DNA of 64,000 nt from Myxococcales bacterium. Its GTDB lineage: Bacteria; Myxococcota_A; UBA9160; UBA4427. Made by a program: the position numbers and the translations under genes. Positions 1-9,561 of the stretch are shown piece by piece. The stretch spans positions 42,808 to 106,807 of the forward strand of contig JAAZXM010000007.1 of assembly GCA_014240165.1 (NCBI GenBank), given 5' to 3'. Each line of letters opens with the position of its first letter. Within the stretch, counting starts at the first letter, position 1. A model generated the notes under the pieces. It did no database searches and had not been told where the DNA came from. It was given only the letters and a program-made list of their open reading frames with translations.

Positions 1-371
1 GAAGAACTGTCGCGAACCAGGTTCTGGATCTCTTCGCGGCTGACGCCCAGCCCGAGGTCCCGGGCCGATTGGGCGAGAACGACCGAGTCCACCAAGGCGC
101 GCAGGGTTTGGGCGTCGAGGAAGGGCCCCATGGTTCGGGCGTCAAAGGCGTCACCCGCCTGCTCGCGATAGACCTGCTCCTGGCGAGAGCGGAGGCGTTG
201 GTAGTCCGCCAGGTCGAGTCGGAATTCTCCCAATTCGATAATGTTTTTTCCCGAGGGGGTTCCCACCCCGGGCTGGCCGCCGACGCCCATGAAAAAGACA
301 AAGACCGCGCCAACGAAGGCGACGAGGAGCAGGGTCAGCCAGCGCTGCCCCCTGCGGATCGATTCAAGCAT
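1..371 (-). CDS. PpiD/SurA-type periplasmic chaperone, N-terminal part (cut by window edge)
   Basis: The minus-strand frame from the ATG at 371 stays open to base 1, giving about 123 residues of the amino end of a larger protein. It starts MLESIRRGQRWL, has one hydrophobic segment (about residues 12-30), and then a soluble part with the pattern of a SurA_N/PpiD chaperone domain: a helix-rich stretch containing a LRALVDSVVLAQSARDLGL-like segment followed by VSREEIQ. Members are inner-membrane-anchored periplasmic folding factors that usually carry a parvulin prolyl isomerase domain further downstream, which lies outside this window. A purine-rich Shine-Dalgarno (GAAGAGGGGG) precedes the ATG. 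The gene is divergent from mreB. Family assignment is fairly secure; whether it has isomerase activity cannot be seen. Confidence 0.72.
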   Translation of the reverse strand, partial: MLESIRRGQRWLTLLLVAFVGAVFVFFMGVGGQPGVGTPSGKNIIELGEFRLDLADYQRLRSRQEQVYREQAGDAFDARTMGPFLDAQTLRALVDSVVLAQSARDLGLGVSREEIQNLVRDSS

Positions 372-1830
<1,459 letters not shown>

Positions 1831-1901
1831 CGCCTGTCTGAAGACGTCGAGCTGCGCCTCTTCGTCCGGTCGAAATTTGCTTTGGCGGCGAACGGGGAGC
1901 C

Positions 1902-2840
1902 ATGTTCGGATTCCTGAAGAGAATGAGCGCACCCATCGTACTCGGTGCCCTGATTCTTTTGGCTTTGGCTTCGATTGTCAGCGATCGGAGCGGGCTCCGT
2001 CGTTCAGACCTGCCCTGGTGGCAAGGTGTGTTGCTTGAAGTCACGGTTCCTGTTCAGAAGGCCGTGGCAATTCCCGCAGGTGCGGTGGGACGTTTTTGGC
2101 GCTCGTACCTCGACCTTGTTGATCTGAAGGCAGACAACGACGATCTTCGAGCGACCCTTCTCGAACTCGAAGAAGCGAACCTGCAGTTGCGAGAAGCACT
2201 TGTCTCCAGCGGACACCTCGAGCAGATCGTCGAGATGCGGGACGGCTTCGAGGTTCCGATGTTGCCCGCGGCAGTGGTCGGTCTGGATGTCAGCCCATTC
2301 TTTCATTCCGTGCTGGTGGATCGCGGAAGCGAGCACGGGATCCTGGCGGGGAATCCGGTCATCACCCATGCAGGGGTAGTTGGGGTGGTGACGAGAACTT
2401 CCGATCATGCTGCCAAGACGATGCTGGTGCTCGATCGCCAGAGCGCCGTCGATGGCGTCGTTCAGCGCAGTCGGACGCGGGGCATAGTTTACGGAAGGGG
2501 AACCGGCGAGCCCGAGTTCGCATTCGAAGCTCGAAGGGGCGACGTCGAGGTTGGGGACCTGCTGCTGACTTCGGGTCTGGGAGGCGTCTACCCGAAGGGC
2601 CTGAAGCTCGGAGAAGTGACGGCCTTATCGGATCCGGGGGGCGGCCTCATCCAGGTGGCGACAGTGACGCCAGCCGTGGATTTCGGGCGGCTCGAGCAGG
2701 TCTTTATCATGATGCGGCGGGGGCCCGGGATGAGTCTGCTCTACGAAACGGGCGAATTCATCGAACCCCCGCGCTCCCAGGCGGAGAATCGGGACGAAGA
2801 TGAAACGGCCGCTCTGGCGGGCAATGAAGGCGGTCTATGA
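1902..2840 (+). CDS. mreC: Rod shape-determining protein MreC
   Basis: A 312-residue bitopic inner-membrane protein that links MreB to PBP2 and RodA in the periplasm. It has a short cytoplasmic start, a transmembrane helix at about residues 10-28, a predicted coiled coil (about 66-100, heptad-like run of L/E residues in LKADNDDLRATLLELEEANL) and then the beta-rich MreC domain to about residue 285, with VVGLDVSPFFHSVLVDRGS and LVLDRQSAVDGVVQ typical of the family. The tail is acidic. The ATG at 1902 follows GGGGAG. Its stop overlaps the mreD start by four bases (ATGA), indicating translational coupling. Confidence 0.95.
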   Translation: MFGFLKRMSAPIVLGALILLALASIVSDRSGLRRSDLPWWQGVLLEVTVPVQKAVAIPAGAVGRFWRSYLDLVDLKADNDDLRATLLELEEANLQLREALVSSGHLEQIVEMRDGFEVPMLPAAVVGLDVSPFFHSVLVDRGSEHGILAGNPVITHAGVVGVVTRTSDHAAKTMLVLDRQSAVDGVVQRSRTRGIVYGRGTGEPEFAFEARRGDVEVGDLLLTSGLGGVYPKGLKLGEVTALSDPGGGLIQVATVTPAVDFGRLEQVFIMMRRGPGMSLLYETGEFIEPPRSQAENRDEDETAALAGNEGGL

Positions 2841-3376
2841 AGGTTTTCTTCACGCTGCTCATGGCCGGGGTGCTCGTTCTGATGCTCGAGGGGGCCCTGG
2901 CCACCATTCTCCCGCCCCCCTGGTGCCCGGACCTTCGATTGTTGGCGGTGATCTGTATCGGTTTGCGTTGGCAAGGCTTGGCTCCGGGTTTGGCGCTGGC
3001 CTATCTCCTGGGCTCCTCCGCCGACGTGCTCTCGGGCTCATTGATGGGCCTGCATGCCCTGCTCAGCATGCTGACTTTCCTGAGCGCCGTCTTTGCCGGT
3101 CGTCAACTGAACCTCAAGGGGCTCTTTCCGCTGATGGCCTTCGCGGCGTCGGTCAGCTTTTTCTACGGGTTGGCGCTCTATGCCGTATCAATTTTCTTCG
3201 TGAGTGGGATCCAATTCGTTCCCCAATGGCTTTGGGAAAACCTTCTTCACTCGTTGGTGAATGGCTTGTTCGCCCCGCTTGTCTTCGAAGCTCTCACCCG
3301 GCTCGCCGTCTGGGCTGGGGCGGATGACAGTTCTGAGAGAGCGCTTTTCTTGGAGACTTCGCGAGGCCCGATGTGA
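2837..3376 (+). CDS. mreD: Rod shape-determining protein MreD
   Basis: A 179-residue, strongly hydrophobic inner-membrane protein with about five predicted transmembrane helices and the MreD-like segment LLAVICIGLRWQGLAPGLAL, followed by LGSSADVLSGSLMGLHALL (the D-x-x-S-G-x-x-x-G-x-x pattern of the family). It partners MreC in activating the elongation synthases. The gene overlaps mreC by four bases and mrdA by four bases (GTGA), so it is embedded in the coupled operon. The sequence is poorly conserved in general, so assignment rests on size, topology, the DVLSG segment and position. Confidence 0.92.
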   Translation: MKVFFTLLMAGVLVLMLEGALATILPPPWCPDLRLLAVICIGLRWQGLAPGLALAYLLGSSADVLSGSLMGLHALLSMLTFLSAVFAGRQLNLKGLFPLMAFAASVSFFYGLALYAVSIFFVSGIQFVPQWLWENLLHSLVNGLFAPLVFEALTRLAVWAGADDSSERALFLETSRGPM

Positions 3377-5310
3377 TTGGTCGGGGTCTTTCCGAGGATC
3401 GCCTCTCGAGTGCCGAGGAAGCCCCTAGCGAATTGCGCGTCGGTTTGATCGCGATCATCATGTTGATCGCGTTCACTATTTTCGTGGTGCGGCTCTTTCA
3501 ATTGCAGATCGTCGAGGGCGCCGACCTCGCCAGCCGTTCCGAACGCAATTCGATTCGGAGTCTCCGTCTCGAAGCGCCTCGCGGAGATATCGTGGATCGC
3601 GAGGGCCGAGTAATCGCCACCACCCGGCCGGCATATCGGGTTCGCGTGATCCCCAGTGAAATTCGTAGTCCCGAACGGGCGTATAGCGTGCTCGGCTGGT
3701 TGCTCGACCGCGACCAGGTCGAACTTGCAAGCCTCGTGGGTGAACCCCGAGGTCGGCGTCGTTTTCAACCCGTCGCGCTCGAGACGGATCTTGCGTACCT
3801 GAAGCGCGCCCAGGTGGAGAGCCATCGATACGCGCTGCCCGGTGTCGTCACCGATATGACACCGCGGCGCCATTATGTCGAGGGAAAGCGCGCGGCCCAT
3901 CTGGTCGGCAGCATTGGCGAGATCGGTGCGGCTGAATTGGGCCGAGAAGATTTTCCGAGTTATAGGGCGGGCGACGTCGTCGGAAAATCGGGCATTGAAG
4001 CGAGCCATGAGGCCCATCTGCGCGGCAAAGTGGGTGGTCGAAATATTGTTGTCGACGTGGCGGGCCAGGAAATCGAGATCGTCAATGAGGTACAGCCGAT
4101 ACCCGGGGGCCGGATCGTGCTCACCATCGATCTCGATCTTCAGAGGGCGGCCGAGGAGGCCTTTCTCTCCGGGGATCCCGAGGTGCCGAATCATCGGGGG
4201 GCGCTGGTGGCCATCGATCCGCGGAACGGCGAAATCCTCGCGATGGTTTCCCAGCCCGCGTACGACCCGAACGCTTTCGCAGGAGGAATCGATTCCTCGG
4301 CGTGGAGCGCCCTGGTTTCCGATGAGAGCAAGCCTCTACGGAATCGGGCGATCGCCGGCCAATATCCACCGGGGTCCACCTACAAGGCGATCGTTGCTGT
4401 GGCTGGAATCTCCGAAGGCATTCTCGACCCGGAGAAAACGGTCTTCTGCCCGGGCGACTATCGCTTGGGTCGCCATACCTACCGGTGTTGGAAGCCGGGA
4501 GGTCATGGAGATGTCAACCTCGACCAGGCCGTGCTCGGAAGTTGCGATGTGTATTTTTATCAACTGGGTGTAGAACTCGGGGTCGATACGATCGCGCGCT
4601 ATGCGAAGGAATTCGGCTTGGGCCGTCCGACGGGGATCGAGGTCCAGAGTGAGATGTCGGGCCTGGTTCCGAGTCGAGAGTGGAAGGAGAGAGCCCGGGG
4701 TGAGCGCTGGCTCAAGGGTGAAACCGTTTCGGCTTCCATCGGTCAGGGGTTCAACCTGACGACACCCATTCAACTCGCCCAGGCCTTCGCCATCCTGGGG
4801 AACGGCGGCACGATTCATCGGCCCCATTTCATCAAGCATCTCGAGGCGTGGGACGGAACCGATCGCCACTACCCCGAACGCGATGCACCCAAACCGACCG
4901 CACTCGATTCTGCGGCCATCGAGCGGGTGCGCCAGAGTCTCGTGGCGACTGTGCAGCATCCCGAGGGCACCGGCGCGCGGGCCCGGGTGAAGGATGTGGT
5001 GGTTGCGGGCAAAACGGGTACGAGCCAGGTGGTTCGACTGAAACTGATCAAGGATCTCGAGGACGATGAGGTTCCCCTGCGCTTCCGCGATCACGCGATT
5101 TTCGCGGCTTTTGCTCCCGCGGATGACCCTGAGATCGCCGTCGCTGTCGTGGTGGAGCACGCCGGCAAGGGTGGGGGCGCCGTGGCGGCCCCCATGGCGC
5201 AGAAGGTTCTTGCTCGCTACTTCGAGAAAAATCCGGTGGAGCCGCAATCCGAATTGACCGCAACTGCCCAGACCCTATCCGGGACCCTGGCCCAGCCGGA
5301 GGCCGAGTAG
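3373..5310 (+). CDS. mrdA: Penicillin-binding protein 2, elongation transpeptidase
   Basis: A 645-residue class B PBP, the transpeptidase that cross-links peptidoglycan during elongation with RodA. It has one N-terminal transmembrane helix (about 22-42), a PBP dimerisation domain containing APRGDIVDREG (68-78), and a transpeptidase domain with the catalytic triad motifs STYK (335-338), SCD in the SxN position (390-392) and KTG (547-549). The start is a GTG at 3373 overlapping the mreD stop. The next gene, rodA, begins 2 bases after the stop. The SCD variant (Asp for the usual Asn) also occurs in other PBP2 proteins. Confidence 0.96.
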   Translation: MIGRGLSEDRLSSAEEAPSELRVGLIAIIMLIAFTIFVVRLFQLQIVEGADLASRSERNSIRSLRLEAPRGDIVDREGRVIATTRPAYRVRVIPSEIRSPERAYSVLGWLLDRDQVELASLVGEPRGRRRFQPVALETDLAYLKRAQVESHRYALPGVVTDMTPRRHYVEGKRAAHLVGSIGEIGAAELGREDFPSYRAGDVVGKSGIEASHEAHLRGKVGGRNIVVDVAGQEIEIVNEVQPIPGGRIVLTIDLDLQRAAEEAFLSGDPEVPNHRGALVAIDPRNGEILAMVSQPAYDPNAFAGGIDSSAWSALVSDESKPLRNRAIAGQYPPGSTYKAIVAVAGISEGILDPEKTVFCPGDYRLGRHTYRCWKPGGHGDVNLDQAVLGSCDVYFYQLGVELGVDTIARYAKEFGLGRPTGIEVQSEMSGLVPSREWKERARGERWLKGETVSASIGQGFNLTTPIQLAQAFAILGNGGTIHRPHFIKHLEAWDGTDRHYPERDAPKPTALDSAAIERVRQSLVATVQHPEGTGARARVKDVVVAGKTGTSQVVRLKLIKDLEDDEVPLRFRDHAIFAAFAPADDPEIAVAVVVEHAGKGGGAVAAPMAQKVLARYFEKNPVEPQSELTATAQTLSGTLAQPEAE

Positions 5311-5312
5311 CC

Positions 5313-6419
5313 ATGAGCCTGGTTGATCGTCGGTCGGTTCAGAATTTCGATTGGGTCTTTCTTCTACTCGTCGCCGTCCTGGTGATTATGGGCCTGGTGA
5401 ACCTGATGTCGGCCGCTGCGGCTGGTGTGGAGGGAGGGACGTCGAATGTCGTGCGCCGTCACGTGATGGTGATGGGGGCTGCGGCATTGGTGATGGGCGT
5501 GTGTGCCTTCGTCGATTATCGGCACGTCGAGCGTTTTGCGCCGATCATCTTCGTTTTTTCACTTTTTCTCCTGGGCCTCACACTCGTGGTGGGCGTGGTC
5601 ACACGCGGAGCGCAGGCCTGGCTTTTTGAGGGCGGGTCGTTTCAGCCTTCGGAGTTTGCCAAGGTGGCATTGGTGATCATGCTGGCGCGTTATTTCCATC
5701 GCAACCCGCCGAGCACCATCCAGAGGTTGAGACAACTCGTTCCTCCTTTTCTGATCGTCGCCTTGCCCATCGGCCTGATCCTCCTGCAGCGTGATCTTGG
5801 GGTCGCCCTGCTCACCCTGCTCGTGGCGCTGACCTACCTGCCCCTTCTCCATATCCCCATGCGTGCGTGGTCTGCGATTGCGGGCTTGGCCGCGGCGGGA
5901 CTGGCCGCGCTCTGGACTTTCGGGCTGAGGTCTTATCAGCAACAGCGCATCCTGGACTTTCTCGACCCCGCCCGGGATCCGCTCTCTTCGGGTTATCAAG
6001 CCATCCAGTCGCGAATCGCCGTGGGATCCGGCGGTTTCCTGGGTGCGGGGTGGCAAGAGGGAACCCAGACTCAGCTTCGTTTTCTACCGACGCAGCACAC
6101 GGATTTCGTATTCAGCGTTCTTGCCGAAGAATGGGGCTTCGTGGGAAGCACGCTCGTTCTGGCGTTCTTCATCGCTCTCCTGCTATGGGGTCTTTGGATT
6201 GCGCAGAGCTCCAAGGACGGGTTCGGAGCGATGCTTGCGGTGGGCCTTGTGGGGACGCTCTTCTGGCCCGCCACCATCAACATCGCCATGGTGCTGGGCC
6301 TTGCTCCAGTCATCGGTGTTCCCCTACCTCTCTTTTCGTACGGCGGGTCAGCTTTGATGTCTGCCGCAATTGCACTCGGCCTGCTGCTCAACGTTTCCAT
6401 GCGGCGCTACGTGTTCTGA
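5313..6419 (+). CDS. rodA: Peptidoglycan glycosyltransferase RodA (SEDS family)
   Basis: A 368-residue multi-pass (about 10 helices) SEDS glycosyltransferase that polymerises lipid II as the partner of PBP2. Diagnostic stretches are FQPSEFAKVAL, LLQRDLGVALL, SSGYQAIQSRIAVGSGG, FLPTQHTDFVFSVLAEEWGF (the region carrying the essential acidic residue) and the C-terminal GVPLPLFSYGGSALM. It is the last gene of the rod operon. A weak 6-bp hairpin (6428-6433 with 6441-6446) follows the stop but has no T-run, so operon termination here is unproven. Confidence 0.96.
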   Translation: MSLVDRRSVQNFDWVFLLLVAVLVIMGLVNLMSAAAAGVEGGTSNVVRRHVMVMGAAALVMGVCAFVDYRHVERFAPIIFVFSLFLLGLTLVVGVVTRGAQAWLFEGGSFQPSEFAKVALVIMLARYFHRNPPSTIQRLRQLVPPFLIVALPIGLILLQRDLGVALLTLLVALTYLPLLHIPMRAWSAIAGLAAAGLAALWTFGLRSYQQQRILDFLDPARDPLSSGYQAIQSRIAVGSGGFLGAGWQEGTQTQLRFLPTQHTDFVFSVLAEEWGFVGSTLVLAFFIALLLWGLWIAQSSKDGFGAMLAVGLVGTLFWPATINIAMVLGLAPVIGVPLPLFSYGGSALMSAAIALGLLLNVSMRRYVF

Positions 6420-6513
6420 GGACGGCTCCCGCTGGACCCGAGCGGGCTGGGTCGTTATCATGACGGACTTCCCAAGCCGAATGGAACCCAGATTCTGGAC
6501 GAGGAGTTCTGAG

Positions 6514-7482
6514 ATGACTGCACCCTGGATCACCTATCGCCCCGAGTTGAAAGTGCTGGATTGCACGATTCGCGACGGGGGATTGGTCAATTCTCACGCC
6601 TTCGACGATGACCTCGTCTCGGCGGTCCATCGCGCCTGTATCGAGGGCGGGGTCGACTATATGGAGATCGGCTACAAGGCCTCCAAGAAGCTCTTTGCTC
6701 CGGGGAATTTCGGCGATTGGAAATTCTGCGATGAAGACCACATGCGCCGCGTTTTGGGGGAGAACGACTCGCCCCTCAAGATTGCTGCGATGGCGGACGC
6801 CGAAAAGACGGACTACCACGAAGACATTCTGCCCGCTGACCAGAGCGTTCTCGATGTGATTCGCGTTGCGACTTATGTCCACCAACTCCCCGTTGCGGTG
6901 GACATGATCAAGGATGCCGCGGACAAGGGCTACGAAGTGACCTGCAACCTGATGGCGATCTCGATCGTTCAGGAAGCCGAGATCGACCAGGCCCTGGAAG
7001 TTCTACGCGATACCCCGGTAGGGACCGTGGTCGTGGTGGACAGCTTCGGCGCGCTCTATGGCGAACAGGTCGCTCGGCTGGTGCAGAAGTACAGGGCAGC
7101 GCTCGAAGGGACGGGCAAGGAGGTGGGAATTCACGCCCACAACAACCAGCAATTGGCCTTCGCCAATACCATCGAATCCATTGTTCAGGGCGCCAACAGA
7201 ATCGACGCCACAATCGCCGGCATGGGCAGGGGAGCGGGGAATTGCCCGATGGAATTGCTGATCGGGTTCCTGCGCAATCCGAACTACCGCCTGCGTCCCT
7301 TCCTGCAACTCCTCGAAGAGCACTTCGTCGCCCTGCAGGAGAAGCTGCGCTGGGGTGCGCTCGTGCCCTACAACATCACCGGTCAGCTGAACCAGCACCC
7401 GCGTAGCGCCATCGCCATGGTGGAGGGAGACGAAACCCACCAGTACGTGGAATTCTACGACAAACTCGTCGCCGACCTCTAG
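6514..7482 (+). CDS. DRE-TIM aldolase (HMGL-like / 4-hydroxy-2-oxovalerate aldolase-like)
   Basis: A 322-residue TIM-barrel protein of the DRE-TIM metallolyase superfamily. It begins with the metal and base motif DCTIRDGG (16-23) and carries the C-terminal metal-binding HAHNN (in VGIHAHNNQQLA) and the loop IAGMGRGAGNCPMELL. These residues bind a divalent metal and support aldol or Claisen-type chemistry, but the substrate cannot be read from sequence. Relatives annotated only as aldolase catalytic domain proteins often sit in polysaccharide loci. The start at 6514 has GAGGAG eight bases upstream; an earlier ATG at 6460 lacks one. It follows rodA by 94 bp on the same strand. Confidence 0.82.
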   Translation: MTAPWITYRPELKVLDCTIRDGGLVNSHAFDDDLVSAVHRACIEGGVDYMEIGYKASKKLFAPGNFGDWKFCDEDHMRRVLGENDSPLKIAAMADAEKTDYHEDILPADQSVLDVIRVATYVHQLPVAVDMIKDAADKGYEVTCNLMAISIVQEAEIDQALEVLRDTPVGTVVVVDSFGALYGEQVARLVQKYRAALEGTGKEVGIHAHNNQQLAFANTIESIVQGANRIDATIAGMGRGAGNCPMELLIGFLRNPNYRLRPFLQLLEEHFVALQEKLRWGALVPYNITGQLNQHPRSAIAMVEGDETHQYVEFYDKLVADL

Positions 7483-7492
7483 CCGCCCAGGC

Positions 7493-7511
7493 CGAGGGCG
7501 CTGAGCCCTCG
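7493..7511. terminator. Hairpin between convergent genes (candidate bidirectional terminator)
   Basis: CGAGGGC (7493-7499) pairs perfectly with GCCCTCG (7505-7511) around a 5-base loop, 11 bases after the aldolase stop and 27 bases before the end of the opposing thioredoxin gene. There is no T-run on either side, so it may be a weak or factor-assisted terminator. Confidence 0.5.
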
Positions 7512-7537
7512 ATCATTCCGCGAGCGGCGAAGCGATC

Positions 7538-7861
7538 TCAGACGATTTTTTCCGCCATTTCGACGAAATTCGCCTTGGGGCGGACTCCGACGAGCTGATC
7601 CACCACTTGGCCGTCTCGGAAGCTGAGTACCGCGGGAATCGACCGGATTCCGAAATTGCCAGCGACGTGCTGGGAATCGTCGACGTTGACTTTGACGACT
7701 TTGACCCGGCCAGCGTAGTCGTCGGCCAGGGTCTTGATGATGGGAGCGATCTGTCGGCAGGGCTGACACCACTCGGCCCAGAAATCGACGATCACCGGTG
7801 TTTCGGATTTGAGGACTTCCGCATCAAAATTGGTGTCGGTGACGTCGAGAATCTCGGCCAT
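7538..7861 (-). CDS. trxA: Thioredoxin with WCQPC active site
   Basis: A 107-residue cytoplasmic thiol-disulphide reductase with the complete thioredoxin fold: VIVDFWAEWC, the cis-proline motif IRSIPAVLSF, and the C-terminal GxxPK region (here GVRPKANF). The active site reads W31-C-Q-P-C35, where most TrxA proteins have WCGPC; Gln at the first inter-cysteine position can change redox potential and partner choice. The start has AAGGAG about eight bases upstream. It is transcribed toward the aldolase and divergently from the macro-domain gene. Confidence 0.93.
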   Translation of the reverse strand: MAEILDVTDTNFDAEVLKSETPVIVDFWAEWCQPCRQIAPIIKTLADDYAGRVKVVKVNVDDSQHVAGNFGIRSIPAVLSFRDGQVVDQLVGVRPKANFVEMAEKIV

Positions 7862-8001
7862 TCTGAAGATCTCCTTGGGTATCTGCTCTCTGATCGTGAA
7901 TTTTCGTGAAATTCGAAGAGTGGCTGCCGGGGGCCTTTGGGGCCGGGGCTCGGCACGCCCCCTCCGCGACCGGCGGGCTCCCCCGACTTGCCGCGTGACG
8001 C

Positions 8002-8049
8002 CTCAGCATAGCAGCTTGAATTCGAGCCGACGCCCGGCGTCCTGCTGAG
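8002..8049. promoter_or_regulatory. Nested inverted repeats in the trxA / macro-domain divergent region
   Basis: CTCAGCA (8002-8008) is mirrored by TGCTGAG (8043-8049), enclosing a 13-bp palindrome GACGCCCGGCGTC (8029-8041, six-base arms around one base). A second short repeat, GAATTT/AAATTC (7898-7903 and 7909-7914), lies 37 bp upstream of trxA. These could be operators or a structured leader. No matching regulator is identified here. Confidence 0.35.
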
Positions 8050-8132
8050 AACCTTCTTCGAGGGCGCGTTATGCTTGCCGTAGCCGGACCTCGGAAGGGG
8101 CAGGGCGAGCCGACGCAAGTGCGGAGGAGTTC

Positions 8133-8675
8133 ATGGGACGGGTTGTTTTGCTGGAGGGCGATATTACCGAGCAGTCGGTGGACGCCATCGTGAACGCGGC
8201 CAATAGTGCCTTGATCCTGGGTTCGGGCGTGGCGGGCGCCATCCTCGAGAAGGGGGGCGATGTCGTTCAATCCGAATGTGAGGCGCATGGGCCTATTGCA
8301 GTCGGAGCTGCCGCCCTGACGGGAGCCGGGGCTCTGCCCGCTGGCTTCGTGATCCACGCCGCGAGTATGTCCCCGGGTGGCCAGTCCGATGCGGCCAGCG
8401 TCCGCTCGAGCGTGAGGGCGAGTCTCGAATTGGCAGCGGGCCAGGGTTTCCGAACCGTCGCCTTCCCCGCGATTGGGGCGGGTATCGGAGGATTGTCCCT
8501 GCAGGCCTGCGCCGAGGTTTCTCTCGAGGAGGTCCGCTCGCACCTCGAGGGTGAGACCTCGCTCGAGGAGGTGCGCTTCGTCCTCATGGGCGAGCCGGCT
8601 TACCGCGTTTTCGAGATGGTCGACGATGCGGCTCGGGTTGCGCGGCAAATGGCCCGGATGACACAGAAAAGCTGA
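8133..8675 (+). CDS. Macro-domain protein (ADP-ribose binding / deacylase type)
   Basis: A 180-residue single macro domain. The amino half shows the ADP-ribose pocket: LEGDITEQSVDAIVNAANS with the conserved Asn residues, and GSGVAGAI, the glycine-rich phosphate loop. GFRTVAFPAIGAGIGG is the second loop and SLEEVRFVLMG the last strand. Many such proteins hydrolyse O-acetyl-ADP-ribose or ADP-ribosyl esters. The usual G-C/G-V-x-x loop before AGAI is present here as GSGVAG. A good Shine-Dalgarno (GGAGGAG) supports the ATG at 8133. It is not obviously linked to an ADP-ribosyltransferase in this window. Confidence 0.9.
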   Translation: MGRVVLLEGDITEQSVDAIVNAANSALILGSGVAGAILEKGGDVVQSECEAHGPIAVGAAALTGAGALPAGFVIHAASMSPGGQSDAASVRSSVRASLELAAGQGFRTVAFPAIGAGIGGLSLQACAEVSLEEVRSHLEGETSLEEVRFVLMGEPAYRVFEMVDDAARVARQMARMTQKS

Positions 8676-8766
8676 TTTTTCTCGCAACGTTTCCTTTCCC
8701 CGGGTCGTTCATCGGCACGGGGAAGCCCCGCGATCTATAGTGGGCAGAGTCGGAGGGGTGCGAAAG

Positions 8767-9561
8767 ATGACGGGGTTTCAGCAGGCGGCGGCAGCAATCT
8801 ACTTGGCGGCGGGGATTGCTGCGCTTCTCGGGCTCGTCCTCCCATCGCCCCGCTTGACACGCCTCGCGGTGTGGGGCCTGGGGCTGGGCGCGGCCGTCCA
8901 TATGGCGGCCTTCGCAACGCTTCATGAATTGCAACCCGTTCCTCAATTGACCGATCTCCCCTACGCGATTTCCTTTATGGCGTGGATTGCGGTGATCTCC
9001 CTGCTCGTCCTGATGTGGCGCCTTCGGCTCGCGGAGTTGACCGCCGCCGTCGGGCCGCTGGCCTTTCTGGCTGCCTTCATGCCCAGTATGGGAATTCTCG
9101 CCGGGTCCGAAGGAACCGGGCTCCCCACGGGCGGGACCATGCCCCATGCGCATGTGCTCCTGTCCAGTGCGGGTCTCGGCCTGCTTGGAATTTCTGGCTT
9201 GGCGGGGATCTTCTACCTGCTGGAGCATCGGCGTCTCAAGAGCAAGCGTCTGGGTAAAGGAGGTTTTCGGCTGCCTTCGCTCGAAGCCCTGGATCGAGTG
9301 AACGTGAGCGCCCTGGTCGTGGGGTTCCCCCTCTTGAGCCTGGGGCTGATTACGGGATCGGCCTGGCTCTATGGCGCCAGCGGCCAGATCTGGGTCTGGA
9401 GTCCCCACGCGATCTGGACCCTGGTGGGTTGGGGAATCTACGCGGCCATGAGCTTGGCCCGCTTCGCAGGCCACCAGGGCGCCCGCCAGGCGGCGGCGGC
9501 GGCCGTGGGTGGCTTCGCATTCCTGCTCTTTGCGGTGATCGGTGTGGAAGTCCTGCGATGA
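8767..9561 (+). CDS. CcsA/HemX-type integral membrane protein of the haem operon
   Basis: A 264-residue protein with about eight predicted transmembrane helices, belonging to the cytochrome c assembly (CcsA/CcmC/HemX) superfamily and located directly upstream of hemA as in many bacteria. Conserved membrane His residues are visible in MPHAHVLLSSAG and in SPHAIWTL. The segment corresponding to the tryptophan-rich WWD motif reads GQIWVWSPHAIW, with Ser where haem-handling CcsA/CcmC proteins have Asp. This fits a HemX-like role in controlling GluTR better than haem export, but that is inference. The start at 8767 follows GGAGGGG; the stop overlaps the hemA start by ATGA. Confidence 0.8.
   Translation: MTGFQQAAAAIYLAAGIAALLGLVLPSPRLTRLAVWGLGLGAAVHMAAFATLHELQPVPQLTDLPYAISFMAWIAVISLLVLMWRLRLAELTAAVGPLAFLAAFMPSMGILAGSEGTGLPTGGTMPHAHVLLSSAGLGLLGISGLAGIFYLLEHRRLKSKRLGKGGFRLPSLEALDRVNVSALVVGFPLLSLGLITGSAWLYGASGQIWVWSPHAIWTLVGWGIYAAMSLARFAGHQGARQAAAAAVGGFAFLLFAVIGVEVLR

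Noticed and set aside
6428..6446. Hairpin after rodA as operon terminator
   Set aside because: Only a 6-bp stem with no T-run; too weak to call.
8133..8675. Macro-domain gene as part of a toxin-antitoxin (DarTG-like) system
   Set aside because: No DarT-like ADP-ribosyltransferase or other toxin lies next to it; neighbours are thioredoxin and haem-operon genes.
9429..9557. 43-residue N-terminal extension of hemA
   Set aside because: Lies inside the upstream gene; the ATG at 9558 gives the classical GluTR start and an ATGA junction.
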